DNA from: Lachnoclostridium sp. An138
Lineage (GTDB): Bacteria > Bacillota > Clostridia > Lachnospirales > Lachnospiraceae
Assembly: GCF_002160765.1 (NCBI RefSeq)
Contig: NZ_NFLF01000005.1
Location: 160,679-224,678 of the forward strand
Length of the DNA stretch: 64,000 nucleotides
Reading direction: 5' to 3'
The position numbers and the translations under genes are program-made. The notes below the pieces were generated by a model. That model made no database searches. It saw nothing but the letters and a program-made list of their open reading frames with translations, and was not told where the DNA came from. Shown here in pieces: positions 41,469 to 50,759 of this stretch. Positions within the stretch are counted from its first letter, which is position 1. Each line of letters opens with the position of its first letter.

Positions 41469-43421
41469 TTAGTACAGCTTCGCTCCGGCCGGGATGTGCT
41501 CATCCACCATCAGAAGATGAAGTCTTTCCTCTCCCTCTTCCTGATGTACCGCGCTGATTAACATACCGCAGGAATCGATACCCATCATCTTTCTCGGCGG
41601 CAGGTTCGTGATGGCGATACAGGTCTTGCCCACCAGTTCTTCCGGCTCGTAATACTCGTGAATACCGCTTAATATGATCCGGTCATTTTCCGTGCCGTCA
41701 TCCAGGACAAATTTCAGAAGCTTTTTGGACTTGGGAACTGCCTCGCATTCTTTGACCTTCACCGCGCGGAAGTCAGACTTGGAGAATGTCTCAAAGTCCA
41801 CCATATCTTCAAACAGCGGCTCGATCTGAACCTTGGAGAAATCAATCTTCTCCCCAGTCTTTGCAGCTGCTTCCCCAGCCGTCTTCTTCCCGTCACCCGT
41901 GCTCTTTTCCGCCTTTCCGGAATCAGAGCCGCCAAGACTCTTCATGGTCGGGAAGAGCAGTACATCACGAATCGCCGCGGAGTCTGTCAGAAGCATACAC
42001 ATACGGTCGATACCGAAACCGATGCCTCCTGTAGGCGGCATACCGATCTCCAAGGCGTTCAGGAAGTCTTCATCTGTGGTGTTCGCTTCCTCATCTCCCT
42101 GAGCCAGCAGCGCTTCCTGAGCCTTGAAACGCTCTCTCTGATCGATAGGATCGTTCAGCTCAGAATAAGCATTTGCCATCTCCCAGCCGTTCATAAAGAA
42201 CTCGAAACGCTCCACATACTCGGGATTGTCCGGCTTCTTCTTGGTCAGCGGAGAGATCTCGATGGGATGGTCCATAACAAAGGTCGGCTGGACCATCTTT
42301 TCCTCCGCATACTTTTCAAAGAACAGATTCAGAATATCGCCTTTCTTGTGGCGCTCCTCATACTCTATCTCATGCTCCTTCGCCAGAGCGCGGGCCTGTT
42401 CCAGATCCTTTACCTCATTCCAGTCCACACCGGAATACTTCTTAACAGCGTCTACCATGGTAATGCGCTCAAAGGGTTTCCCCAGATCCATCTCCACGCC
42501 GTTGTACACAATCTTTGTGGTACCGAGAACCTCCTGGGCCACATGGCGGTACAGGTTCTCTGTCAAATCCATCATTCCGTTATAATCTGTATAAGCCTGA
42601 TACAGCTCCATCAGCGTGAATTCCGGATTGTGGCGGGTATCCAGTCCCTCATTCCGGAACACACGGCCAATCTCGTAGACGCGCTCCAGGCCGCCCACGA
42701 TCAGCCTCTTCAGATAGAGCTCCAGAGAGATACGCAGCTTGAAGTCCTCATCCAACGCGTTAAAATGCGTCATGAAGGGACGCGCCGCCGCTCCGCCCGC
42801 ATTCGACACCAGCATAGGGGTCTCCACCTCCATGAAGCCCTGGCCGTCCAGATAACGGCGGATGCTGCTGATAATTCTGGACCGCTTGATAAAGGTATCC
42901 TTTACATCCGCGTTCATAATCAGGTCGATATAGCGCTGACGGTAACGGACGTCTGTATTCGTCAGCCCGTGGAACTTCTCCGGAAGAATCTGAAGGCTTT
43001 TGCTCAGAAGGGTGATTTCAGCGGCATGAATGGAGATCTCGCCTGTCTTGGTGCGGAATACCTGGCCGCGGACGCCGATAATGTCGCCGATATCGTATTT
43101 CTTGAAATCCTTATAAGGCTCTTCACCCACAGCGTCCCTTGCCACGTAGCACTGGATATTCCCTTTCAGATCCTGCACATTGCAGAAAGAGGCCTTTCCC
43201 ATGACACGCTTGGACATCATACGGCCTGCAATGGAAACATCCTTTCCTTCCAGCTCCTCAAACTGATCCTTAATCTCCTGGCTGTGATGACTCGCATCAT
43301 ATTTGGTAAGGCGGAACGGATCTTCTCCGCGCGCCTGCAGCTCAGCCAGCTTGTCCCTGCGGACTTTCAAAAGCTGCTTAACATCCTGCTCCTGCGCATT
43401 CTGCACTTTCTGTTCTCCCAT
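41469..43421 (-). CDS. lysS: Lysyl-tRNA synthetase (class II) with C-terminal tRNA-binding domain
   Basis: 650 residues. An N-terminal OB anticodon domain (VSIAGRMMSKRVMGKASFCNVQD) precedes the class II core: motif 2 FRNEGLDTRHNPEFTLME and motif 3 GIGFGIDRMCMLL. After LLFPTMKSLG a Gly/Lys/Ala-rich linker leads to an EMAPII-like tRNA-binding domain (about 545-650: FSKSDFRAVKVKECEAVPKSKKLL, GIHEYYEPEELVGK, LPPRKMMGIDSCGML), as in the C-terminus of MetRS. Ordinary bacterial LysS ends near 500; this fusion is known in several Clostridia. It loads Lys onto tRNA-Lys. It follows greA by 26 bp. Confidence 0.96.
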   Translation of the reverse strand: MGEQKVQNAQEQDVKQLLKVRRDKLAELQARGEDPFRLTKYDASHHSQEIKDQFEELEGKDVSIAGRMMSKRVMGKASFCNVQDLKGNIQCYVARDAVGEEPYKDFKKYDIGDIIGVRGQVFRTKTGEISIHAAEITLLSKSLQILPEKFHGLTNTDVRYRQRYIDLIMNADVKDTFIKRSRIISSIRRYLDGQGFMEVETPMLVSNAGGAAARPFMTHFNALDEDFKLRISLELYLKRLIVGGLERVYEIGRVFRNEGLDTRHNPEFTLMELYQAYTDYNGMMDLTENLYRHVAQEVLGTTKIVYNGVEMDLGKPFERITMVDAVKKYSGVDWNEVKDLEQARALAKEHEIEYEERHKKGDILNLFFEKYAEEKMVQPTFVMDHPIEISPLTKKKPDNPEYVERFEFFMNGWEMANAYSELNDPIDQRERFKAQEALLAQGDEEANTTDEDFLNALEIGMPPTGGIGFGIDRMCMLLTDSAAIRDVLLFPTMKSLGGSDSGKAEKSTGDGKKTAGEAAAKTGEKIDFSKVQIEPLFEDMVDFETFSKSDFRAVKVKECEAVPKSKKLLKFVLDDGTENDRIILSGIHEYYEPEELVGKTCIAITNLPPRKMMGIDSCGMLISAVHQEEGEERLHLLMVDEHIPAGAKLY

Positions 43422-43447
43422 TCTTACGTACTCCTCCCGTCTCGCAC

Positions 43448-43930
43448 TTACTTGGATCTCTGTATCTCAAGTACTTTATATTCAATCACTCCGGCCTGGG
43501 TCTCCACCTGGATAGTATCTCCCACTCTGGCTCCGATCAGAGCCTTTCCTACCGGAGACTCATTGGAAATCTTGCCATTCAGACTGTCCGCCTCGGAAGA
43601 GCCTACCAGCTTGAACTCCTCTTCCTCGTCAAATTCCACATCCAGTACCTTGACCACGCAGCCAACATTGATCTTGTCCAGATCCACCTCGTCCTCTACC
43701 ACGACTTCGGCATTCTTCAGAATCTTCTCAATCTGCTCAATACGGGCTTCGATATCCCGCTGCTCGTCCTTTGCCGCGTCATACTCGGCATTCTCAGAAA
43801 GATCTCCCTGCTCACGCGCTTCTTTGATTTTCTGAGCAATCTCCTTTCTCTGAACCACCTTCAGATCCTGAAGTTCATCCTCCAGCTTTTTCAATCCCTC
43901 ATAAGTCAGTAAATTTTTCTTCTCACCCAT
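43448..43930 (-). CDS. greA: Transcription elongation factor GreA
   Basis: 160 residues. The N-terminal coiled coil (LTYEGLKKLEDELQDLK, EAREQGDLSENAEYDAAKDEQ with the acidic tip) enters the RNA polymerase channel and rescues backtracked complexes. The C-terminal FKBP-like domain contains SPVGKALIGARVGDTI. It is the first gene of a greA-lysS operon. Confidence 0.96.
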   Translation of the reverse strand: MGEKKNLLTYEGLKKLEDELQDLKVVQRKEIAQKIKEAREQGDLSENAEYDAAKDEQRDIEARIEQIEKILKNAEVVVEDEVDLDKINVGCVVKVLDVEFDEEEEFKLVGSSEADSLNGKISNESPVGKALIGARVGDTIQVETQAGVIEYKVLEIQRSK

Positions 43931-44093
43931 GTTTTTTTTACATCCTTCCTGTTTCTTGATTCCAATTCAATCTATTTCATTATATCTTTTTCTGTCCCGT
44001 TTATTCCTGCATTCTGTCCCTGATTTTTCCATTCCTTTTCCGCCAGCATTTCCGCTGTCTTCCGGCCTGAAAAACTCTGGAAACATTCACAGT

Positions 44094-44122
44094 ATTATAT
44101 CTTAACAGGCCCCTGTTGTCAA
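44094..44122 (-). promoter_or_regulatory. Consensus promoter of greA-lysS
   Basis: TTGACA (44117-44122) and TATAAT (44094-44099) with a 17-bp spacer, perfect consensus, on the minus strand. The leader is about 155 bases. Apart from this, 43931-44330 contains no gene. Confidence 0.92.
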
Positions 44123-44330
44123 GATTTCCTGCAGCAGCTCAGTTTTGAACGGTAAAAAATATGTCTGCCTGCCATAAAGAAAAAATTTCTTGAGAAATTA
44201 TGTTATCCCCATTTTATTTTTTTCCGCACCTTTTATCCACATTCCATAAGCGCACTTATTACGATACTTTCTTTTTGTGAATAATTCGGTTCATTTCCCT
44301 CTTGGCAGGCACCACTTCCTTTGCTATACT

Positions 44331-45728
44331 TATCTCAGTTGGATGACTGTGTAGCTTCATCTACTGGAAATATATCTTCTTTTGTTAGTTGCCGTCCAAA
44401 GCTGGCTAACAAATCGGAAGATATATTTTTTTGTTTCTTTTTAATCTCATTTTTCTTGAGATAATAGTACTCATACAGCTGTTTCATAAAATCTGATATC
44501 TGTTCCATCAGATAGTGATTCTTCTGCGCCTGGTCATTCCAGCTGCATGTATGGCTAATGCTTCCCTGCCAGTTTTTCTGCCGGTTAAATCCTTCATTTT
44601 CTATCTTCCAGCGTTTTCTCCCTGTTTCTGCTATTCTTTCTGCATTTCCTTTGGTAATCTTTATACTGCTCAGCCATTGGAATTCTGTTATCTCCCCATC
44701 CTTTTCTTCCCGATACCTTAATACGTGTACTGCTTTCCCTTCATAATCGATATCATTCACAAATTCCGCTTTCTCCGTTTTTCCTTTTTCCGCTATCTTT
44801 TCGTATTCTTCCGCTATGCTTGGAATACTCCCTTTTTTATATCGGATCAGAAATTCCCACTTATATTCCCTGCACAGATCCATGACCGGTTTCGACGCAT
44901 ACAGACTGTCTGCCAGTAGCAGGATTGGTAACCGGGGAAATCTCTTCTTGATCCGCTCCGCCAGTCGAACGAATGCTTTTGTTTCACAATCCTGTTTGAT
45001 TTCTTCAGCACTCATGCTTTCCTGGCGCTTCCGGTCTTCCCCATTATTTTCGATGAATTCACTTCCTATGCTGGCTACCAGCTTTTCGCCAAAATAGATT
45101 TTCGCCTCCAGCACATCCCGGTGATACAGCGTAATCTCTTTATCCGTCCCTTTATTGCAGCGCCGTTCCAAACAGTGTTCATTGAGCTTTCTCCGGCCAC
45201 AGTACAGCTGCGTCCCGTCTACAATGACCAGCCATTTCTTCTTATATCTCGCATTCTCAAAACATCGTCTTCGGATTAAATGATACACCAGATCCTGCTT
45301 GATTTCTTCCAGTTCCCCTGGATCAAGCTTTTCCAGATATTCATTCTCTGTTACATGGTGGGGAACATACTCTTTTACTTTTTCACCCATGAATGCGGAC
45401 AGATTTCTAGAAACTGCCTCATCATTAAACTTTTCGGTCATTTCCTGCATGCTGTCTATCCCTGCAATCCCCTTATAATATAACGTCCCCAGCATCATAC
45501 GGTTGGTATAAGTAATATAGCTTGGATGCCGGGGATCTTTTGTCTGGGAAAACTTCCAGAAGAGCTGGCTGTAAAATCTGTTTTGGATCTTATTCAATTC
45601 CCGGATTGGATTTTTTTCAAATTTCTTTTGAATCCTTCGTTCTTTTCTTCCCATTTCAACCTCACTGCGAAAAAGTTTTTTGTAACATCTCTATTTTCGC
45701 AATGAAGCTGTGTATTTTCAATGGATTT
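44331..45728 (-). mobile_element. Insertion sequence with a single DDE transposase gene
   Basis: The transposase gene nearly fills the element. Imperfect inverted ends are suggested by (C)TTATCTCAGTTGGATGAC...AGCTTCAT at the left and the complement of ATGAAGCTGTGTATTTTCAATGG at the right. The right end touches the dusB stop codon. No clear target duplication was found, so limits are approximate. Confidence 0.6.
44335..45654 (-). CDS. DDE transposase (IS4-like group)
   Basis: 439 residues. The three acidic residues are plausible in VDGTQLYCGRR, LLADSLYASKPVMDLCREY and GRKRWKIENEGFNRQKN; the last has the W-xxx-E-xxxxx-K layout of the IS4 superfamily C1 region. It appears intact, without frameshift. 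The exact IS family is not clear to me. Its base composition is AT-richer than the flanking greA and dusB genes. Confidence 0.85.
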   Translation of the reverse strand: MGRKERRIQKKFEKNPIRELNKIQNRFYSQLFWKFSQTKDPRHPSYITYTNRMMLGTLYYKGIAGIDSMQEMTEKFNDEAVSRNLSAFMGEKVKEYVPHHVTENEYLEKLDPGELEEIKQDLVYHLIRRRCFENARYKKKWLVIVDGTQLYCGRRKLNEHCLERRCNKGTDKEITLYHRDVLEAKIYFGEKLVASIGSEFIENNGEDRKRQESMSAEEIKQDCETKAFVRLAERIKKRFPRLPILLLADSLYASKPVMDLCREYKWEFLIRYKKGSIPSIAEEYEKIAEKGKTEKAEFVNDIDYEGKAVHVLRYREEKDGEITEFQWLSSIKITKGNAERIAETGRKRWKIENEGFNRQKNWQGSISHTCSWNDQAQKNHYLMEQISDFMKQLYEYYYLKKNEIKKKQKNISSDLLASFGRQLTKEDIFPVDEATQSSN

Positions 45729-46704
45729 AGTGCGAATTATTTTTACCTGTCAAAACTGGCAGCAGCTCCTCCATCTCTTTCAGACTTTCCACACTGTTAA
45801 TCCGCGCTCTCAGCTTTGCGGAATGGGGAAGTCCCGCTGTATACCAGGAGATGTGCTTGCGCATCTCGCGGACCCCGGTGTAATCCCCTTTGTATTCCAC
45901 CTGCATCCTGGCATGGCGGAGCATCATGGCATAGATTTCTTCCCGGGAAGGCTTCGGCTCCAGCCGCCCCTCTTTCAGGTATGCTCCCACCTGGTGGAAA
46001 ATCCAGGGATTTCCTCTGGCGGCCCGCCCGATCATCACGCCGTCGCAGCCCGTCTCCTCCAGCATGGCCTTTGCCTTTTCCGGCGAATCCACATCCCCGT
46101 TTCCAATGACAGGAATGGACACCGCTTCCTTTACACGGCGGATAATCTCCCAATCCGCCGTTCCGGAATAATACTGCTCTCTGGTCCGGCCGTGCACCGC
46201 CACCGCCGCGGCCCCGCTGGCCTCCGCAATCCGGGCGATCTCCACCGCATTGACATGATCATCGTCAAAGCCTTTCCGAATCTTCACGGTGACCGGCTTT
46301 TGGATGGCGCCTGCCACCTTGCTGACAATCCGCTCCACCAGCTTCGGGTCCCGCATCAGGGCTGAGCCCTCACCGTTTCCCACGATCTTGGGAACCGGAC
46401 AGCCCATGTTGATATCCAGAATGTCAAAGGGACGTTCCTCGATTTCTTTCGCAATCTCCGCCATCAAATCCGGCTCCGACCCGAAGAGCTGCAGCGAGAC
46501 AGGGCCTTCCGCCGGGCTGATCTGCATAAGCTTTTCCGTATTGCGGTTATGGTAGGCAATGGCCTTTGCGCTGACCATTTCCATGCAGACCAGATCCGCC
46601 CCCTGTTCATGACAGAGCAAACGAAATGGCAGGTCGCTTACCCCTGCCATAGGCGCCAGTATCACAGAACCCGGAAGCTCTGTATTTCCTATTTTCAATG
46701 ACAT
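45727..46704 (-). CDS. dusB: tRNA-dihydrouridine synthase B
   Basis: 325 residues, normal length. FMN barrel segments are [53 protein letters not shown], with the catalytic Cys in [20 protein letters not shown] and [13 protein letters not shown]. It reduces uridines in the tRNA D loop. ATG 46704 follows AAGAGGA. The last codons abut the insertion sequence, so the native end may have been altered. Confidence 0.94.
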   Translation of the reverse strand: MSLKIGNTELPGSVILAPMAGVSDLPFRLLCHEQGADLVCMEMVSAKAIAYHNRNTEKLMQISPAEGPVSLQLFGSEPDLMAEIAKEIEERPFDILDINMGCPVPKIVGNGEGSALMRDPKLVERIVSKVAGAIQKPVTVKIRKGFDDDHVNAVEIARIAEASGAAAVAVHGRTREQYYSGTADWEIIRRVKEAVSIPVIGNGDVDSPEKAKAMLEETGCDGVMIGRAARGNPWIFHQVGAYLKEGRLEPKPSREEIYAMMLRHARMQVEYKGDYTGVREMRKHISWYTAGLPHSAKLRARINSVESLKEMEELLPVLTGKNNSH

Positions 46705-46721
46705 TGTCAGTTCCTCTTCTT

Positions 46722-46988
46722 TTATTCCTGCGGAGTATTTGACTTCCTGTGCCTGCGCCGGTGGGTCTGCTGTTCCTTTCCGGCCTTCCAGAACAGGAGA
46801 ATACTGGCCGCAAAGCAGACCGCAATAGCTGCCAGCCACAGTACATAGACAGCCCCGATAAACGGCAGCCGGAGCACAAAGCTTTCATCCGGAAACTGGC
46901 CGGCGTACCAATGCCAGTCCACGGCAATCAGCGCAAGAAGAATTCCAAAATACAAAAAGGTCTGTGCTTTTCCCTCTGCTTTATTCAT
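46722..46988 (-). CDS. Small membrane protein with two helices (88 aa)
   Basis: Two hydrophobic segments (about 11-30 and 44-67) separate an acidic N-terminal and a very basic C-terminal tail ([18 protein letters not shown]), so the tail lies in the cytoplasm. Family not recognised. The start overlaps the lgt-type gene stop by 8 bp, and dusB starts 17 bp after its stop, so it belongs to the birA-to-dusB operon. Confidence 0.7.
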   Translation of the reverse strand: MNKAEGKAQTFLYFGILLALIAVDWHWYAGQFPDESFVLRLPFIGAVYVLWLAAIAVCFAASILLFWKAGKEQQTHRRRHRKSNTPQE

Positions 46989-47787
46989 CTTTCATTTCTC
47001 CTGTATCCGCAGACGCTTCCTCAGCCGCCTTTCCCCCATGCTTTCCTGCCCAGAAAAACAGGATCACGCCGAAGAGAAAGGCAAATATGGCGATAAACTG
47101 CGAGGTAGACAGCGCTCCCACATTTCCCCGCTCCAGATCTCCCCGGAAGAATTCCAGAATAAAGCGTCCCGCGCTGTACAGAGCGAAATAAAGGCCGGCC
47201 ACCTGGCCTTCCCCTTTCTTCCATCTTTTCGCGAAGAGAATCAGCAGGCCAAAATGCAGGAAATCCAGCGCGCTGGAGATAATCTGCGTGGGAATCAGCG
47301 GCACTCCGTTAGGCGCATAGGCCGAATTCTGAAAGACGATGCAGAAAGCGCTGTCCGTCTCCTGTCCATAGCAGCAGCCTGCCAGAAGACAGCCAATCCG
47401 GCCAAAGCCCTGGGCCAGCGCCACAGACGGAAGCGCCAGATCCAGATAGCTGAGCACGTTCATTTTCCAGTGCCGGCAGTAGAGAACAATCCCGATAAAA
47501 CCGCCAATCAGCGCTCCGTAAATCACAAAGCCTTCCATCAGATCCCGGTAAAGAAGCGACGGGTCCGCCGCAATCTGCGGAAGAATCGTAAGGTAATAAA
47601 GAATTTTGCCGCCGGCGATGCCTCCGATGACAGCCCAAATCGTAAGACCAAAGACTCTTTCATCATCCAGTCCGATTTTTCTGGCCCGGTATTCTGCCAG
47701 GCAGTAGGCGGAAAAAATACCAATGGCAATCATCAGCCCATACCCGTATACAGTGAAAGGTCCTATGGAAAACAGTTCGTTATGCAT
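46981..47787 (-). CDS. lgt: Prolipoprotein diacylglyceryl transferase, variant form
   Basis: 268 residues with seven helices. The opening GPFTVYGYGLMIAIGIFSAY and the late YSAGRFILEFFRGD match Lgt, which transfers a diacylglyceryl group to the Cys of prolipoproteins. The signature region reads GRIGCLLAGCCYGQET instead of GRxGNFxNxExxG, a two-Cys variant seen in Clostridia paralogues; activity on prolipoproteins is likely but less sure. ATG 47787 follows GAGGAG and overlaps the previous gene by 8 bp. Confidence 0.8.
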   Translation of the reverse strand: MHNELFSIGPFTVYGYGLMIAIGIFSAYCLAEYRARKIGLDDERVFGLTIWAVIGGIAGGKILYYLTILPQIAADPSLLYRDLMEGFVIYGALIGGFIGIVLYCRHWKMNVLSYLDLALPSVALAQGFGRIGCLLAGCCYGQETDSAFCIVFQNSAYAPNGVPLIPTQIISSALDFLHFGLLILFAKRWKKGEGQVAGLYFALYSAGRFILEFFRGDLERGNVGALSTSQFIAIFAFLFGVILFFWAGKHGGKAAEEASADTGEMKDE

Positions 47788-48118
47788 GTTCAATCTCCTC
47801 ATTCAAAAAAAACACTTTATAAAACAGCTCCAAGGACTTCAGAAGCTCTTCTTTTTCCTTTTGAAGCTCCCTGATCTTCAGGCCGCTCCCAATCTCATCG
47901 AAAAAGAAATCATCATCCCGGCTGGACACCTGAAAGATCAGCGTCCCGTCCTCTTCAAATTCCAGAAGCAGAATACCTCCCACTTCAGACACAAAGAGCA
48001 CACACATGATCCTCAGCTCTTTCTTTATGGCGTCCGGAAGAGCCGCAAAATCCTCATTGAAATAATATTTCTCCTCATAAGAATTGGCTCCGCAGAGCAC
48101 TACATTATCCTGATACAT
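47780..48118 (-). CDS. Conserved Clostridia protein, DUF6145-like (112 aa)
   Basis: The start MYQDNVVLCGANSYEEKYYFNEDFAALP and the segment IMCVLFVSEVGGILLLEFEEDGTL resemble a small Lachnospiraceae family that I remember as DUF6145; function unknown. No membrane segment; the C-terminus is a helical E/K/L stretch. ATG 48118 follows GGGAGG. It is joined to the lgt-type gene by an 8-bp overlap and to birA by about 20 bp. Confidence 0.7.
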   Translation of the reverse strand: MYQDNVVLCGANSYEEKYYFNEDFAALPDAIKKELRIMCVLFVSEVGGILLLEFEEDGTLIFQVSSRDDDFFFDEIGSGLKIRELQKEKEELLKSLELFYKVFFLNEEIEHA

Positions 48119-48137
48119 TTCATCCTCCCAGGCACGG

Positions 48138-49145
48138 TTACACGTAGCCGTAGACGCCGCGCACCGATACCTCGCCTGCATAGACCTTTTCTATACTGCC
48201 ATCCTCCAGCTCCACCAGAAGCTCACCCTGGCTGCTGATGCCGAGAGCTGTGCCGGTATGCTCGCGGCCAGGCTCCAGAACGCGCACCTGCTTTCCCTTA
48301 TTTACCAGCAGTCTCTCATACTCTTCCTTCAGGTCCCCCAGGTCTTCTTTTTTTTCAAACCTGTCATAATATTTTTCAAAATATTCCATGCACAGAGCGA
48401 TGAGCTCTGCCCGGAGAAGCGGCTTTCCCGCGTACTGGCGCAGCGACGCCGCATGGGGAAGCTCTTCCGGAAACCCTTCTGTGTTTACGTTGATGCCGAT
48501 GCCGATCACCACATAATGAATGAAATCGACCTCCGTACTCATCTCCGTCAGAATTCCGGCAGTCTTCTTGCCGTCCAGCACCAGATCATTGGGCCATTTC
48601 AGGCCTGTCTGCGGTACAGAAGGTTTCCCGGCCGCGGCCCGGCTCAGAAGCTCATTGCACGCTTCTGCCGCCGCAAGTCCCATGACCAGCGTCAGCATGG
48701 ACGCATGTTCCGGACGGACCTTGGGCCGAAGCAGAAGGCTCATATAGACAGCCGCTCCGGGAGGCGAGCTCCAGGCTCTGCCGCGTCTTCCTCTTCCGGC
48801 TGTCTGGGTCTCCGCGCAGACCAGTGTTCCGTGGGGAGCGCCTTCCTCCGCCAGCCGCTTGGCCTGCACGTTTGTGGAGTCCGCGCTGTCAAAGCAGACA
48901 CAGTTTCTTCCCATCACCCTTGTCTTGAGCCGGCTTCCGATCTCGGCCTCCGTCACCACATCCGGAAGGGCCTTCAGACGGTAACCCCGGTTGGACACGC
49001 TCTCAATCTCATAGCCCTCTTCTTTCAATCTGGCGGCGGCTTTCCAGACCGCAGTTCTGGAAACGCCGAATCTTTCACAGAGCTCCTGGCCCGAGACGAA
49101 ATCCCCCGACTCTCTCAGCGCCTTTAACATTTCTTCCTTTATCAT
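48138..49145 (-). CDS. birA: Biotin operon repressor / biotin-protein ligase
   Basis: 335 residues. An N-terminal winged helix (MLKALRESGDFVSGQELCERFGVSRTAVWKAAARL) identifies the bifunctional group II BirA. The ligase part has the ATP loop GRGRRGRAWSS, LKWPNDLVLDGKKTAGIL and a C-terminal SH3-like domain. It attaches biotin to carboxylases and, with biotinyl-AMP, represses biotin genes. ATG 49145 overlaps the preceding stop as ATGA; a GTG three codons upstream is possible. No bio genes are adjacent. Confidence 0.93.
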   Translation of the reverse strand: MIKEEMLKALRESGDFVSGQELCERFGVSRTAVWKAAARLKEEGYEIESVSNRGYRLKALPDVVTEAEIGSRLKTRVMGRNCVCFDSADSTNVQAKRLAEEGAPHGTLVCAETQTAGRGRRGRAWSSPPGAAVYMSLLLRPKVRPEHASMLTLVMGLAAAEACNELLSRAAAGKPSVPQTGLKWPNDLVLDGKKTAGILTEMSTEVDFIHYVVIGIGINVNTEGFPEELPHAASLRQYAGKPLLRAELIALCMEYFEKYYDRFEKKEDLGDLKEEYERLLVNKGKQVRVLEPGREHTGTALGISSQGELLVELEDGSIEKVYAGEVSVRGVYGYV

Positions 49146-49429
49146 ATGAACCACAACCAGATTACATTTAAAATCAAAGCTACCGCCAGGATTCCCGAAA
49201 ACACGGAACAGATATAACCTATGACCTTCTTATTCTTGGCCAGCTCCATAATTCCTGACAGCGCGCACATAACAGCTCCGAGAAAACAGGCCGCCGGAAT
49301 CAGATACTTTTCTTCTCTTCCTGTCAGAACCAGAAACGCCAGAATCAGTATCGCAAGGGCCAGAATCATATTGAGGGCCTTCCAGTGGTAATAGGGATCT
49401 CTGACAAGCCTGTTTTTCCTTTTCTGCAT
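49142..49429 (-). CDS. Small membrane protein with three helices (95 aa)
   Basis: Hydrophobic segments at about 18-36, 43-64 and 72-94, with a basic N-terminus (MQKRKNRLVRD) in the cytoplasm. I know similar proteins next to birA or argF in related bacteria but no function. It overlaps birA by 4 bp and follows argF by 2 bp, so translation is tightly coupled. Confidence 0.7.
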   Translation of the reverse strand: MQKRKNRLVRDPYYHWKALNMILALAILILAFLVLTGREEKYLIPAACFLGAVMCALSGIMELAKNKKVIGYICSVFSGILAVALILNVIWLWFI

Positions 49430-49431
49430 CT

Positions 49432-50421
49432 CTATAACCCCAGTGTAGCCGCCATCACTGCCTTGATTGTGTGCATACGGTTCTCCGCCTCATCAAATAC
49501 CACGGACTGGCCGGACTCAAACACCTCGTCCGTGCATTCCATTTCCGTAATGCCGAACTTCTCCGCGATCTGCTTTCCGATGGTGGTCTTCAGATCGTGG
49601 AATGCCGGCAGACAGTGGGTGAAAATCGCCTGCGGCCCTGCATTCTCCATGACTTTTCTGTTCACCTGATAGGGAGAGAGCTCCCGGATGCGCGTCTCCC
49701 ACACCTCGTCCGGCTCTCCCATGGATACCCAGACATCTGTGTAAATCACATCCGCGCCCTTCGTACCGCTCTCCACATCTTCCGTCAGCGTAATGGACGC
49801 GCCCGTCTCCTTTGCCACTTCCTGACACCAGGATACCAGCTCCGGAGCCGGAAAATAAGCCTTTGGAGCGCAGGCTGTAAAGTGCATGCCCATCTTCGCG
49901 CAGACGATCATCAGAGAATTTCCCATATTATAACGGGCATCTCCCATATACACCAGCTTTACGCCTTTCAGACGCCCCAGATGCTCCTTGACCGTCAGAA
50001 GCATGGCCAGCATCTGCGTGGGATGATACTCATTGGTCAGACCGTTCCAGACCGGCACGTCAGAATACTTCGCCAGCTCTTCCACAATCTCCTGGCCGAA
50101 GCCCCGGTATTCAATACCGTCGAACATCCGGCTCAGCACCCTGGCCGTGTCCGCGATGCTCTCCTTCTTTCCGATCTGGGAGCCTGACGGGTCCAGATAA
50201 GTGGTTCCCATGCCCAGGTCGTGGGCAGCCACCTCGAAAGCGCAGCGGGTTCTTGTGCTCGTCTTCTCAAAAATCAGAGCTACATTCTTCCCTCTCAGAT
50301 CACGTTCCACAATTCCCTGCTTCTTTCTTGCCTTCAGCTCTGCGGCCAGATCCACCAGATACTCAATTTCCTCCGGCGTAAAATCCCGGAGCGTAAGAAA
50401 ATCGCGTCCTTTTAAATTCAT
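49432..50421 (-). CDS. argF: Ornithine carbamoyltransferase
   Basis: 329 residues. The carbamoyl-phosphate site STRTR (in [13 protein letters not shown]), HPTQ (NEYHPTQML) and the ornithine-site HCLPA (THCLPAFHD) are all present. It makes citrulline in arginine synthesis, or breaks it down in the deiminase pathway. ATG 50421 is preferred; an ATG four codons upstream sits directly on AAAGGA. Its promoter region now borders the IS110 element. Confidence 0.95.
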   Translation of the reverse strand: MNLKGRDFLTLRDFTPEEIEYLVDLAAELKARKKQGIVERDLRGKNVALIFEKTSTRTRCAFEVAAHDLGMGTTYLDPSGSQIGKKESIADTARVLSRMFDGIEYRGFGQEIVEELAKYSDVPVWNGLTNEYHPTQMLAMLLTVKEHLGRLKGVKLVYMGDARYNMGNSLMIVCAKMGMHFTACAPKAYFPAPELVSWCQEVAKETGASITLTEDVESGTKGADVIYTDVWVSMGEPDEVWETRIRELSPYQVNRKVMENAGPQAIFTHCLPAFHDLKTTIGKQIAEKFGITEMECTDEVFESGQSVVFDEAENRMHTIKAVMAATLGL

Positions 50422-50534
50422 GTTTATATCCATTCCTTTCGCTTTGCTCAGGCACAAAACGTTATGAAAATGGTTTTCCTGAGCCTATTTTTTCGTTATA
50501 ATTCTTGTTCATAGGGAACCCGGTATACTACAAA

Positions 50535-50745
50535 TCACGGGGAGGTGAGTGGGACCTCCGGCTCACCAAGGTATTCTTTTGGTGTGCCGGATGACCGTAT
50601 GTTTATATGTGTAGTCCGCCTTTTCAAGCACAAATAAGTGTGACCCGATCACGTAATCTTATCTTTGTATAAACAATCTCGTTTATGGCTTAGGCGTTCA
50701 GTCAATGCCGTCTCTCCCTATAATCTTTTGCGAACCTATTGGTTC
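50535..50745 (+). ncRNA. Candidate IS110 bridge RNA in the left end
   Basis: A GGTATACT promoter-like box (-10 at 50524-50529) precedes a region with several stem-loops. The clearest is 50558-50590: CCGGC-t-CACCAA, 9-nt loop, TTGGTG-t-GCCGG. GAGGT/ACCTC hairpin (50542-50558) precedes it, and ATAAAC/GTTTAT lies near 50669-50686. This position, between left end and transposase, is where bridge RNAs lie in IS110-group elements. Guide loops were not assigned. Confidence 0.55.
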
Positions 50746-50759
50746 TGAAAGGAGTCCCT

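Noticed and set aside
42267..43835. Long plus-strand open frame (522 codons) opposite lysS and greA
   Set aside because: Both genes on the other strand are certain; the frame crosses the boundary between them and has no ribosome site.
43931..44330. T-box or riboswitch in the greA-lysS leader and upstream region
   Set aside because: No AGGGTGGNACCGCG T-box sequence or known riboswitch core is visible; only a consensus promoter.
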